A stretch of DNA of 64,000 nucleotides from Heterocephalus glaber (Eukaryota > Chordata > Mammalia > Rodentia > Bathyergidae). The stretch lies in NCBI RefSeq assembly GCF_000247695.1, contig NW_004624783.1, forward strand, positions 5,551,854 through 5,615,853, read 5' to 3'. Below the pieces are notes generated by a model. The model was not told where the DNA came from. It saw only the letters and a list, made by a program, of their open reading frames with translations, and searched no databases. The translations under genes and the position numbers were made by a program. Below, one piece after another: positions 34,719 through 44,600 of this stretch; positions within the stretch are counted from its first letter, which is position 1; every line of letters starts with the position of its first letter.

Positions 34719-35776
34719 GGGACCCAATTTAGATTGGAAATGGGATGTTTCTTGGAGGAAGTAATGATGAATGAATGATACATAAGAATTATTCAGTCAG
34801 AATGAAAGAGCTGTCTAGGTTGAGGAAAAAGCATACACAAGGTTTCTAACTTGAGCATTTGAGGAACTAGTGTTCTCAAAGGCCAGTGGAAGCCGGAATA
34901 AAGTTAAATCAGAAATCAGGTGGAGAGGTAAACAGGAGCTGGATTACTGCCTGCCATTTTGGATTTGTCTTAGCTGTGACTGGAAGGTCTTAAGGACTTT
35001 GTCACCTAGCAGCAACATGGAGTAAAGACTGAAATGGAGCCAGAGTGAAGCACAGGAATCAGTTAAGGGAACTCAGTATCACTGTAGTTTGATAAAAAAT
35101 GAAGATGATTTGGATTAGGTTATTGGCAGGGAAAATGAAAAAAGTGGATAGTCAACATATAGATGAAAGTAGTATCAACCACACTTGAAGATGAATTAAA
35201 TGTGAGGGCTCATGGAAAGGAAGATATCAAGAATGACACCAGGGTTGAGGAATAGGATGGATGGAAGTGCTATGTACTAAGAGAGGGAAAAATGCAGGAC
35301 GAGTAGATTTGGGGGTAACAACCAAGAATTCAACTTTTGAATTTATTATTTAAGGTATCTGTGAGACATCTCTGGAAGACTGTGGAATTATCAAGTGGTT
35401 AGATGGACACAGTGTAAAACTTTCTGTCACCAAGTGGTATCTGGGCTAAAGATGATAATTTCAGAAGTCATTTTGTATACAAGTATACTTAAGTCATGGA
35501 AAATGTTTTCAAAAATTACCTAGAGAGACTGAGTAGACTTGAGAGAAGATGGTCTACGATAGATTAAATTGTAGAGGTTAGTTGAAAGGGGCAAAACAAG
35601 TAATTGAGACTTCAACTGTAAAGGAACAGAAAGATGAAGAAAGCCCAAAAGAATGTAGTATCACAGAAGCCAAAAAAAGAGAATGTTTCAAGGATTGCTC
35701 AACTATTCTAAGAGTTCTAGTTATTTGACGATTGGATTTAGCAACAAGGGGGCCAATGGTTTTGTTTTTTTTTTTT

Positions 35777-35930
35777 AAAAGAAGACAGTTTTGATTGTAG
35801 TAGAATATGCATAATGTAAAGTTTATAATTTTAACCATTTGAAGGTGAAGAGTTCAGTGGTGTCAAAGTACAGTCACACTGTTGTGTGTTCATGTTGGTC
35901 TTAACAAAAAGAATTTTTGTAGTAAAGTGA
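35777..35930 (-). mobile_element. LINE-1 3' end fragment
   Basis: GTAGAATATGCATAATGTAA, TTTTAACCATTTGAAGGTGA and AGTTCAGTGGTGTCAAAGTA match an antisense LINE-1 3' UTR. Confidence 0.75.
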
Positions 35931-35953
35931 GGGTTCAGTATGGACCATTTTTT

Positions 35954-36037
35954 TTTTTTTTTTGGTACCGGGGATCGAACTCAGGTCCTTGCACTTGCAC
36001 AGCAGGCGGCAAAACCACTGAGCTAAATCCCCGGCCC
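35954..36037 (-). mobile_element. ID-like tRNA-derived SINE, type B
   Basis: Target duplication AGTATGGACCATTTTT / AGTATGGAGCATTTTT (one mismatch) around 35937 and 36038. Confidence 0.97.
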
Positions 36038-36365
36038 AGTATGGAGCATTTTTAATAATGTGGAGCTAAGGAGATGGTGACTGAAAATATACTCAGCACT
36101 TGAGAAATTTGGCTTTGAAGGGCAAAGTAGGTATGGCAGGAACTAGAAGAGAATGGGAAGATGAGATTTTTTTAAATTGAAGCTATTGGTCCATTATTGA
36201 ATGTTGACTCAAATTATTCTGTAAAGAAGGAGGCACAGAAGATGTTGGAGAGAAGGGAGATATGTAATGAATTATGGACCTTGAAAAAGCAAGAGGTAAT
36301 GGGCTAAGAACGGAGTAGCTCTTCCCAAAAGGTAGGAAGAAGACCAACCCAAATGCAAACAGATT

Positions 36366-36759
36366 TGCAGCGTTTCTGGGAATGTTGTCTTTGTGAAGTT
36401 GGCAATCATGAATTAATAGTAATGATAATCTGCTAGTTTATAAAAACCCTATTCACTTATTCTTGGCATATTTGTTGAATACCTACTAGAACAACTTATG
36501 ACCAGAGGAATGGCCAGGTCAGCTACTCAAGGCCTTCAGGAACATCTGAATGGTTTTCTGGAAGCTTCTGAATGGGCTTGGGAGAAAGAAACGATTTTAG
36601 CAACATTTACTTGAAATTCACCATATATGTCATGTTGAGAAATTACCGTTTTTGACTTTTCATTTCAAATAATCCCCAATTATACTTCCAGAGCCAGAAC
36701 CCAAGAGGTTACACAATGAGCACTAGTTAGAGAGTAGCTCAAGTGATACAATACTAGGG
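36366..36759. other. Unassigned sequence
   Basis: A weak L2/MIR-like patch near 36470; nothing else recognised. Confidence 0.35.
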
Positions 36760-36934
36760 AAACTCAGAAAAAGCACTTTTCTGAAAATGTAATGTTTAAG
36801 AAATCACAGCAGAATTATGAAGTATTTAGAACCAAATGGCAATGATGGCACTCTTTTGAAAACCTGTGGGCCATAGATAAAGCAATTTCCTTGAAGGGAA
36901 ACTTATAGCCCTAAATTTATGCTAGAAAATAAGA

Positions 36935-37018
36935 GGGCCGAGGATTTAGCTCAGTGGTTTTGCCACCTGCTGCGCAAATGCAAGGACCTGAGTTTAATCC
37001 CCAGTACCAAAAAAAAAG
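36935..37018 (+). mobile_element. ID-like tRNA-derived SINE, type B
   Basis: GGTTTTGCCACCTGCTGCGC loop marks type B. Confidence 0.96.
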
Positions 37019-38430
37019 AAAAGAAAGATTGGAAATTAATGTATTAGGAATATAATGTGAAAAACTTTTTTTCAAGAGTAGCATATTAAGTTCAATGAAA
37101 ATATCAGGGATTAATAAAGATAAACACAAAAATTAAATAAATATATTTTAAAAGAAATATGGTCAATAAAAGCTGCCCATTTGAAGACTGTAAACAAACA
37201 TTTATAGGTTTATCTAAAAATATAGAAAACCTTTGTTATGACAAAAAAAAGGGAAGAATTGGCAAGTATAGATCAAGAATGAAAAATAGAACATGACTAC
37301 AGATACTGTGTTATATCTTAGAATAAAAGAATATAAACTACCAAAATTTTAAATATTTAAATATATCTAATTTTTTAAGAAAAATGTTAATTATCAAAAT
37401 TAATTGAAGAATAACTAAATTAAAGAAATTTAGTTGAATTTTTAAAATATGGTGGCTTCACAGAAGAAATTTACCAAACATTCAAAGAAATAATACAATA
37501 ACCTAATCTCATATGAACCATCACAGGATATAGAAAACGAAGGAAATTCCTAAATGCATTTTATGAAGGCAGTGTAACCCAACACCAAATATGGACAAGG
37601 ACTTTGCAAGAAATGTAAATTATAAGCCAATGATACTTATGAACAAGATGCTATAATTTTTTAAAAATCACAAATTACATGAAGCAACATATTAAAAAAA
37701 AGTACCAAATGACAAAACAGGATTTACTTTGGAATTCAACATGAAGCTAACATTAGAAAAATCTATCAATGTTACCTGTCACATTGTTATTTATCAAAGG
37801 TAAAACCTATAACCATCTCTGTGTTTTAGAAAAAGTAATAAAATTCAATATTTATTTTATGATTTAAAATATTCCTACTTTAAACACAGCTGGGCTAGAA
37901 GAGCACTACCCTAACTTGATAAAGGGTTTTTACCAAAAACTCACAACAGATATGATAATGATGACACATTATTAGAAACACTCTCTATGCAATAGAAATA
38001 GGAAAATAAAGCTCATTGTCACCTTTCTGTGGGAGGTCCCAGGCCACCCAATGAGGTAAGAAAGGGAAAACAGTATCAGGAATGTTAGTTACAGATACTG
38101 TGATTATTTAAGTGAAGAGACAAAAGAATCTACAAATAAACTATTTAATAAGAATGGCCAGCATGTTTGCCTTTACAATAAAATTATTCCAAAACTCCAT
38201 AGCATTTGCAAACAGCAGTAATAACCTATTTTTTAAAACCCCACTTATACTAGCAACAAAAGCCATAACATACCTGGGGTGGGGGGGTAACCTAGCAAAT
38301 AAACACAAGCATCTTATAAACAAATTATAAAATGTTATTGAAAGATATTTAAAAATCAGAATAACATTCAAGCATTGGATTACTAAATTTAATAAAGATG
38401 TCACAGTTCACCAAATTTAACCAGTACTTT

Positions 38431-38513
38431 TTTTTTTTGGTACTGAGGATCGAACTTGGGACCCTGCGCTTGCAAGGCAGGTGGCGGAACCCCAGCCTAA
38501 ATCCCCGGCCCCC
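38431..38513 (-). mobile_element. ID-like tRNA-derived SINE, type A
   Basis: Target duplication TTAACCAGTACTTT / TTAACCTGTACATTT; A box mutated (CCCCAGCCTAAATC). Confidence 0.95.
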
Positions 38514-38708
38514 TTAACCTGTACATTTAACTCAACAAAATACCAAAAAAAATTTTTCATTAAGGAACCTGACAAACTGATGCTAAAATCATACAGAAGA
38601 GTAAAAGTCCAAGAATAGCTGGTACAATTTAAAAAATGAACAGAGGGGGCCATGCCCTCATACATATCAAGACTCATTATGAAGCCATAGTAATTAAGAG
38701 TGTGCTAC

Positions 38709-38799
38709 TGGGCTGGGGATTTAGCTCAATGGTTTTGCCGCCAGCTGCGCAAGCGCAAGGACCCAAGTTCGATCCCCGGTACCAAAAAAACAAAAACAA
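38709..38799 (+). mobile_element. ID-like tRNA-derived SINE, type B
   Basis: GGTTTTGCCGCCAGCTGCGC; target duplication AGAGTGTGCTA at 38697-38707 and 38800-38810. Confidence 0.97.
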
Positions 38800-40195
38800 A
38801 GAGTGTGCTATTGGCTAAGAATTGGTTTGATCTATGAGAAAGGACAAGCTAGGAACATATTTATAAATATATGGAAATTTAATTTATAATCATGGTAGCA
38901 TTACCCAATAATAGGGATATGAAGACTCTTCTGTACATCAGATCATGACAGGCTTTCTATATTGGGGCTGAGGGGAAGAGTAAAATTTAATTCCTGCTTT
39001 ATGTCATTCAAAAAGATAAGCCATAGATAGATGGATTTTATGTGTGAAAAACAAAACTTTAAAAATATTAAGGTAAAAGACATATAGGATATCTTCACAC
39101 ATCTGGTGTAAAGTTCCCCTAATAATACATAAATGGCACAAACTATTAAAAAAGAGAAGAGTGAATATCACTGCATTTTACATTTTCTATAGTACAAAAG
39201 ACATCAAAAGTTAAAACAAGCTGTAGATTGAGACAATATGCTGAATGTTTACACACATGAACTCCTATAAATCAAAAAGGATAAAAGATAAAAACATACA
39301 CAGCCTATTGGAAAAATGAATGAACACTGAAAAAACAAATCACAAACTCAGAAAAACTTCAACAGCCAATAAATATATGAAGCACTCAATCTCACTGGCA
39401 GTGAGGGAAATTCAAATAAAACAAGAAGACACCGAATTCTTTAAAAATCAAACTGGCAGAAATAAGAAAAGTCTTAATTGAGAAAGTACTTAATGTCATG
39501 CAAGGAAAATAAGAACTCTCATACATTGCTGAGGGGTGCACAAATTGGAAAACCATTTGGTAGCTGGTAGTAAAACTGAAAATGTGTGTGCAGCCTAGCA
39601 ATTCACCAGCTAGGTAGATACACAGAGAAATTCTCACATAGGTGCAAGGAAAACATGTACAAGCAATAGCAAAATATTGGCAGCAGCTTAAATATTCATC
39701 AATAAGGGCATGAATAAACAAGGCACGTTCATATGCATGGATCAACAATATGGAGATTAAAATGAATGAACTGGATCTATATTTACCAACATAAAGAGAA
39801 AAAATAAAAATATACCATGAAGGAAAAAAACAAATTTCAATGATATCTACAGTCTATCATCACATGTGTATATTTTAAAATCATTCAAAGCAATATTCCA
39901 CATGAGTTCATATGCAAAGTGTAACGCCTACACTGGAAAGTTACATACCAAATTTATGATAGTGTTTGCTTTTGAGGAAAAGGGTAGAGAATAGTATTGT
40001 GAAGAATGCAAAGGGGGCTTCAGTTTTTATCAGAAATGTTTAATAGTTCAATTTTTCAAGGCAGATCTGATGCAGATATGACAAATGGTAACATTTACTA
40101 ATTATATGGAACTGGTACATGGGTGCTTATACTCTGCATTTTAAAATATCTTTACTTTTTTTCTAAATATAAAATTAAAAGAAAAACAGCTAGTA

Positions 40196-40649
40196 AAGAA
40201 TTCTTAGAGATTTTAATGTGTAGACTGTGAATCGTGAAATTCTGAGGCAAGCAACTTTAGCAAAAATTATCAGTTTTAAAATGGAATCTCCTTAACAATA
40301 ATAAAGCTGACAATATTAGTTTAAAACTTCTAAAATGAATAAAGTAGATTCTATAGGCACCTGCATGGAGTTCTCAAAATCACACTGAGGGAGAAAAGCA
40401 AAATGCAAAATGGTAAGTACACTACTGTATCATTTATGAAAAATTTAAAATAGATAATCATGGATAGATACATATATATTTATACATATAGGTCACTGAC
40501 TAAGGAAAGTATAACAAATGCTGCTGGGATATACAATTTATAATGCTCATTACCTTGGGAAGTTAAGGAGGAAGAAAAGTGAATGAGACTGGGGAGGAAA
40601 GTAAGTGACATTCAATTCTGTAACATTTAATATAAATAAAAACCCTGAA
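40196..40649 (+). mobile_element. LINE-1 3' UTR fragment
   Basis: ATCACACTGAGGGAGAAAAG, CTACTGTATCATTTATGAAA and GCTCATTACCTTGGGAAGTT, a LINE-1 3'-end pattern. Confidence 0.6.
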
Positions 40650-41535
40650 GCAAACCTGGCAAAACCCCATTTGATTATTCTAGTAAGTAAACACATGAAC
40701 GTATGTTACTCTTGCTGCATCTGTATTTTTTTAATTTTCAGAAGAAAACGTACTGGTTACAAATAAAATGTACATGATTCATTATAAAAGTAAAGCCTGT
40801 GTACATCCAAAACTGTGATGTCTATTTTAGAATTGTCCTGCTTGTTTTCTACGTGTTGCAAATTTTTTTTAGAAAAAGAGCAAACTGAAAGCAACGAAGA
40901 CACGTAAAAGAAATTACTCACATACTTGATTATAAAAAAAGAAAAACTTCCACAATCATAAGCACCATCTGAGCATTCTATAGCATTGGCTGTATTTTCT
41001 TATTTTTAATTTTTGTCAAAAGAAAAATAGAAGATGTTGCCTAATTGGAAACGTGACTTTCTATTATTAAAATTGTGGGAGTCCATTTTAATGTGTTTAT
41101 CTCGCTGCTAGTCTATAATTTATATTTCAGCGTGGAAATTTGTTTGTATGCCTGTGACAGGTTAATGCAGTTTAAACCTGCATTTTTCTTTCGTTGGTTG
41201 AACAGTTATATCGTTACTCAAAGGATTTTAAGTTTCAATTACAACCATGAGAAGCTTCTTTGCTTTTCCAAGGTTAAATATGTTTCTGGTTCAAAATGCT
41301 ATTAATTAATGGCTACGTAGTGGATCTAGTTAGGGAATTAGTACCGACCCTGGATTAACAGTTGAACTGCTAAATGAGAAAACTTTTTTTTTCTGATGCA
41401 GACTTGGGGATATTTTCAGTTTGGTCTGCAAGCGGAGAACTGGAGTGAAATGCAATTCCAGACCACTTAGCTAACGATCGCAATTATGAATCGAAAGACA
41501 AGTTAGGTATTAGCATTTTTTTTCCTTTAAAAAAA
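40650..41535. other. Repeat-free block upstream of KLF14
   Basis: About 0.9 kb of AT-rich sequence without any interspersed repeat I can recognise, between a LINE-1 3' end and the KLF14 island. It has no credible open frame. Its position makes it a candidate proximal regulatory region; that is inference only. Confidence 0.4.
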
Positions 41536-41589
41536 AAGTTTCTCGGACTCCGCTGGACACCCAGCTGGCGGAGGACCAGCGGACACGAC

Positions 41590-41611
41590 GGGGGGTGGGG
41601 TGCGGGGGGGG
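41590..41611 (+). promoter_or_regulatory. G-rich tract, possible G-quadruplex / KLF-SP site
   Basis: Runs of six, four and eight G separated by T and TGC, about 400 bases upstream of the KLF14 ATG. The eight-G run can supply two G3 stacks, so a four-tract quadruplex is possible. The GGGGTGGGG core is also a reverse CACCC box of the kind KLF/SP proteins bind. No binding is shown. Confidence 0.45.
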
Positions 41612-41750
41612 AAGCCGGCAGGCTGCTCAGAAGTTACGATCGGGGAGTTTTCGCTTTAAGAAAATTACCTGGCTCGCCAGCAGAAGAAAGGGCGCCGAGA
41701 CAAGATAATTTCTTAGGCTGTTAACAATGACTTAGCCCGGCAGCCGCGCG

Positions 41751-41875
41751 NNNNNNNNNNNNNNNNNNNNNNNNNNNNNNNNNNNNNNNNNNNNNNNNNN
41801 NNNNNNNNNNNNNNNNNNNNNNNNNNNNNNNNNNNNNNNNNNNNNNNNNNNNNNNNNNNNNNNNNNNNNNNNNNN
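41751..41875. other. Assembly gap (125 N) in the KLF14 island
   Basis: A run of 125 N lies 131 bases upstream of the KLF14 start codon, flanked on both sides by extremely GC-rich sequence. The size may be estimated rather than real. It probably hides part of the 5' UTR or core promoter. Confidence 0.99.
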
Positions 41876-42006
41876 CGGGTGGCGAGCGGCGCGCACCGGC
41901 CTCCGGCTTCTCGCTCCGAGGCGGCGGGACGGACGCTCCCGGGAACTCTCTCGCCCGCGGCCGGCCGCGCTCTGACGGCGCTCGCCGGCGGCCGGGCGGG
42001 CGCAGC

Positions 42007-43002
42007 ATGTCGGCCGCCGTGGCGTGCCTGGACTACTTCGCCGCCGAGTGCCTGGTGTCCATGTCCGCGGGCGCCGTGGTTCACCACCGCCCGCCGGACC
42101 CCGAGGGCGCAGGCGGAGCCGCCAGCTCGGAGGTGGGTGCGGCGCCGCCGGAGTCTGCTCTGCCGGGTCCGGGGCCACCGGGGTCCGCGTCGGTCCCCCA
42201 GCTTTCCCAGGTCCCCGCCTCCAGCCCCGGCGCGGGCGGCGCCGCGCCCCACCTGCTGGCTGCAAGCGTCTTGGCTGATTTGCGCGGCAGCTCTGGGGAG
42301 GGCTTTGGAGAGAACTCGGGGGAAACTCTGCGCGCCTCCTCTGGCTCCTCCGACCCGACCCAAGGCTGGGGGCCGCCCAGGTGCCTCCAGCCCGACCCAG
42401 CCTACAGCGTGGAAGCAGTCTCGGGACCTTCGAGCACATTTGGCGCGCCCGCCGTCCCAAGCGCGCCAGCAGTCCCTGGCGCGCCCGCAGTCACCTGTGG
42501 GGTGTCCGGCAGGGCCCCAGGAGCCAGCCCCGCCCCTGCAGCAGGTCAGATGTACCGGAGAAGGCCGGTAACACCTGCTGCCAAGCGCCACCAATGCCCC
42601 TTTCCGGGCTGCACCAAAGCCTACTACAAGTCATCACACCTCAAGTCCCACCAGCGTACCCACACGGGTGAGCGCCCTTTCTCCTGCGACTGGCTCGACT
42701 GCGACAAGAAGTTTACGCGTTCTGACGAGCTGGCCCGCCACTACAGGACGCACACGGGTGAAAAGCGCTTCTCCTGCCCTCTCTGCCCCAAGCAGTTCTC
42801 CCGGAGCGACCACTTGACCAAGCATGCCCGCCGCCATCCAACTTATCATCCCGACATGATAGAGTACCGGGGGCGTCGCCGCACACCCCGCATCGATCCA
42901 CAACCTACCAGTGTGGTGGAAAGCTCCAGCTCTGGCTCCAGCTCTGGCTCCAGCTCCTGCTCTGGTTCTGGCCAGACTCCCAGCCTCACAACCTACTTGT
43001 AG
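42007..43002 (+). CDS. KLF14: Krueppel-like factor 14, intronless transcription factor
   Basis: Nuclear DNA-binding repressor/activator of GC and CACCC boxes, 331 codons in one uninterrupted frame. The N-terminus opens [20 protein letters not shown], which matches my memory of human KLF14; related KLFs (9, 13, 16) use this Ala-rich helix to bind SIN3A. Residues ~28-190 are Pro/Ala/Gly/Ser-rich and low-complexity, including a GAPAV/SAPAV repeat at ~146-162. Three C2H2 fingers follow: C197/C202/H215/H219, C227/C232/H245/H249 and C257/C260/H273/H277, joined by THTGE linkers, with recognition helices RSDELAR and RSDHLTK in fingers 2 and 3. The human protein is about 323 residues (from memory). 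The extra length lies in the middle region and a Ser/Gly-rich C-tail. The start ATG has A at -3 and begins the family's conserved N-terminus. Known for the family: retrocopy of KLF16, maternally expressed imprinted gene, regulator of adipose gene networks. KLF16 and KLF13 are the alternatives; the N-terminus argues for KLF14. Confidence 0.96.
   Translation: MSAAVACLDYFAAECLVSMSAGAVVHHRPPDPEGAGGAASSEVGAAPPESALPGPGPPGSASVPQLSQVPASSPGAGGAAPHLLAASVLADLRGSSGEGFGENSGETLRASSGSSDPTQGWGPPRCLQPDPAYSVEAVSGPSSTFGAPAVPSAPAVPGAPAVTCGVSGRAPGASPAPAAGQMYRRRPVTPAAKRHQCPFPGCTKAYYKSSHLKSHQRTHTGERPFSCDWLDCDKKFTRSDELARHYRTHTGEKRFSCPLCPKQFSRSDHLTKHARRHPTYHPDMIEYRGRRRTPRIDPQPTSVVESSSSGSSSGSSSCSGSGQTPSLTTYL
42924..42971 (+). 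repeat. 12-bp tandem repeat inside KLF14, Ser/Gly tail
   Basis: Four adjacent copies of a 12-bp unit (CTCCAGCTCTGG and variants) lie in frame near the end of KLF14 and encode an S-S-S-G-type repeat in the C-terminal tail. Human KLF14, from memory, has a shorter tail with less serine here. Replication slippage is the likely origin. Confidence 0.85.
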
Positions 43003-44484
43003 GACAGTCATTGCTGTCTGTTGTCCCATCAAGGACTGTTCCTCCAAGTTTTTGTCCCCGCTTTCTCTCTGCCCATCCCACTTTTCTAGAGTCTTTAGAC
43101 CAAGGCACAGACTGAGTCCTCCTCTCTGAGGGTGGGTCCAGACGGGTATGTTGGACTATGGGGAGGGACTGGGAGCAAGAAAATAGTGGAAATTTTTACA
43201 ACACAAATACCATCCTAAAAGTAGGAATTGCCTCAAGACAGTCCCCAGGAACTTGTGAGAAGGGATGAACTCATGGTACTCTGCAGAGTACTGAAGATTC
43301 TCCCCACCCTGGAACCAGAAATGTGAAACTGGAATTCTCAGATGGCTGAGGAGCTCCCAGTCTCAAAGGACTGGTGTCTCACCCACCAGGGTGGACCTTG
43401 GAGAGGGTGTCAGGGGTGGCAGTCTTGGAAATGTCCATGACTGGGTTGGTGAGAGGCCTTTGGAAACAGAAATTATTTCTATTTCTGTAAACAGCAATGT
43501 TTACTAATTTATTTTTAGTATCTTTTAAACAAGGATTCAAGGTTGATAGGACACTGATGTCCTCCCCCAGTTGCCCCAGCTACCTCTGCTAGGAGAGGCT
43601 ATGTAAGTGTCCATGTGGATGTATGGCTGGGAGATGTTTCTTGGTGTCTGAGGAGTGGTGTGAGTATGTTTGTAGGTTTTATAGCATGATTTGAAACCAT
43701 GCTTTTTCGTCTGTAGCACTTCTCCCAATTTGAATTTTACTTACAAATGGTAACTTTCAGGCTTACGCAGAATGAGATTAGTTAAACAATGTGGCAACAA
43801 CCGTAAAAGTACCAGAAATTGGCTATCACCTAGATGGCAACCAGGTCACCTTTTGGGCGGAGTGGGTATAAAATAAGACCTTACAAAACCATGGGTAACA
43901 TTCAGGGAAACAGGGGCATGTGGTTCCAGCTGCCCAACCTCAAATGATCTCAGGGGCATAGATTCTGTTCATTTTTTAGTGGCTAACTAGTGGTTTATTT
44001 CCCTCAAGGTCTGAGCATTGTGTTTCTGTTACAGGTGAATTGGTGGGCGGGAGGAGGCAAGGTGAAAGACTGATTTCTGCCAAAGAGCTGGCTGCCTTGG
44101 ATTTGGTGAAGGAGCAGCAAGGTGATAGCTTTTATTAAGTAATAGAATCCTTCTCCTCTGACTGTGAAGTCCCTCCACGGTTACACCCTCAGGACCCTTC
44201 TCCCCCATCCCCATGAAGGAATCAGGCATCAACAGTATTTATTTTTCCTACTATGTGGCCCTGCTGCTGTGGATGAAATAATTAACCACTCTGCTTGTAT
44301 ATGTGTGAATGTGTATATATGTGACTCTTTCTTTAGAGATGAGACTGAAAGGCATTTCTCAACTTGATGAGATCTCCTCTGGCCTCCTCCTGGATATCTT
44401 GTAATAGTCCTTCAAACACACTTGTGGAGGATACCATAATCTCAGAGGACCATAACAGGCACCTGATTAAACAAATGGCTTTCA
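43003..44484 (+). other. KLF14 3' UTR and downstream unique sequence
   Basis: Non-repetitive sequence after the KLF14 stop. I see no AATAAA in the first 1.4 kb; the first ATTAAA is at 44466, so the 3' end cannot be placed. T-rich stretches near 43470-43530 may belong to the 3' UTR. No second gene is visible. Confidence 0.4.
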
Positions 44485-44600
44485 CCTATTTTGCAGATGA
44501 AGATACTGAAGTCTATATCATTTCAAAGTCATGTTGAGTTTTTGGCAAGAGCCAAGATTAGTACTGGGGTATCTGACCTTGTAATGACTCCCTCACACTT
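44485..44600 (-). mobile_element. MIR fragment
   Basis: TTTTGCAGATGAAGATACTGA...GCCAAGATTAGTACTGGGGT, reversed MIR, diverged. Confidence 0.55.

Larger units (their letters stand above)
34720..36365 (-). mobile_element. L2 (LINE-2) ORF2 segment
   Basis: Antisense L2 reverse-transcriptase region (AAGAATGACACCAGGGTTGA, GGTATCTGTGAGACATCTCT, ATTGGATTTAGCAACAAGGG, GAGAAATTTGGCTTTGAAGG). Split by a LINE-1 piece at 35777-35910 and an ID-like SINE at 35954. Confidence 0.8.
36760..40195 (+). mobile_element. Old LINE-1, ORF2 to 3' UTR
   Basis: Continuous ORF2 order on the + strand (GGGAAACTTATAGCCCTAAA; TTACCAAACATTCAAAGAAA; AAGACTCATTATGAAGCCAT; ACATTGCTGAGGGGTGCACA), ending in a 3' UTR near 40190. 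Many stops. Contains three ID-like SINEs. Confidence 0.88.
41540..42560 (+). promoter_or_regulatory. KLF14: CpG-rich promoter/first-part island of KLF14
   Basis: Base composition switches abruptly from AT-rich to very GC- and CpG-rich at about 41545 and stays so through the first half of the KLF14 coding sequence. It includes G-rich CACCC/GC-box-like tracts (41590-41611 and 41990-42003), a GATA-like AGATAA at 41703 and an ACAATG SOX-like core near 41724. No TATA box was seen. The transcription start is unknown and may lie inside the run of N. KLF14 imprinting in other mammals is thought to depend on maternal-germline methylation elsewhere in the cluster rather than on this island. Confidence 0.75.

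Noticed and set aside
1..42000. Search for the MIR29A/MIR29B1 hairpins or other LINC-PINT features upstream of KLF14
   Set aside because: I did not see the miR-29 seed-containing hairpins; in human they lie more than 100 kb away.
41713..42594. Long open frames on the - strand (and other + frames) across the KLF14 island
   Set aside because: They are shadows of a GC-rich coding sequence with few stop codons, pass through the N run, and show only low-complexity Arg/Ala/Pro composition.
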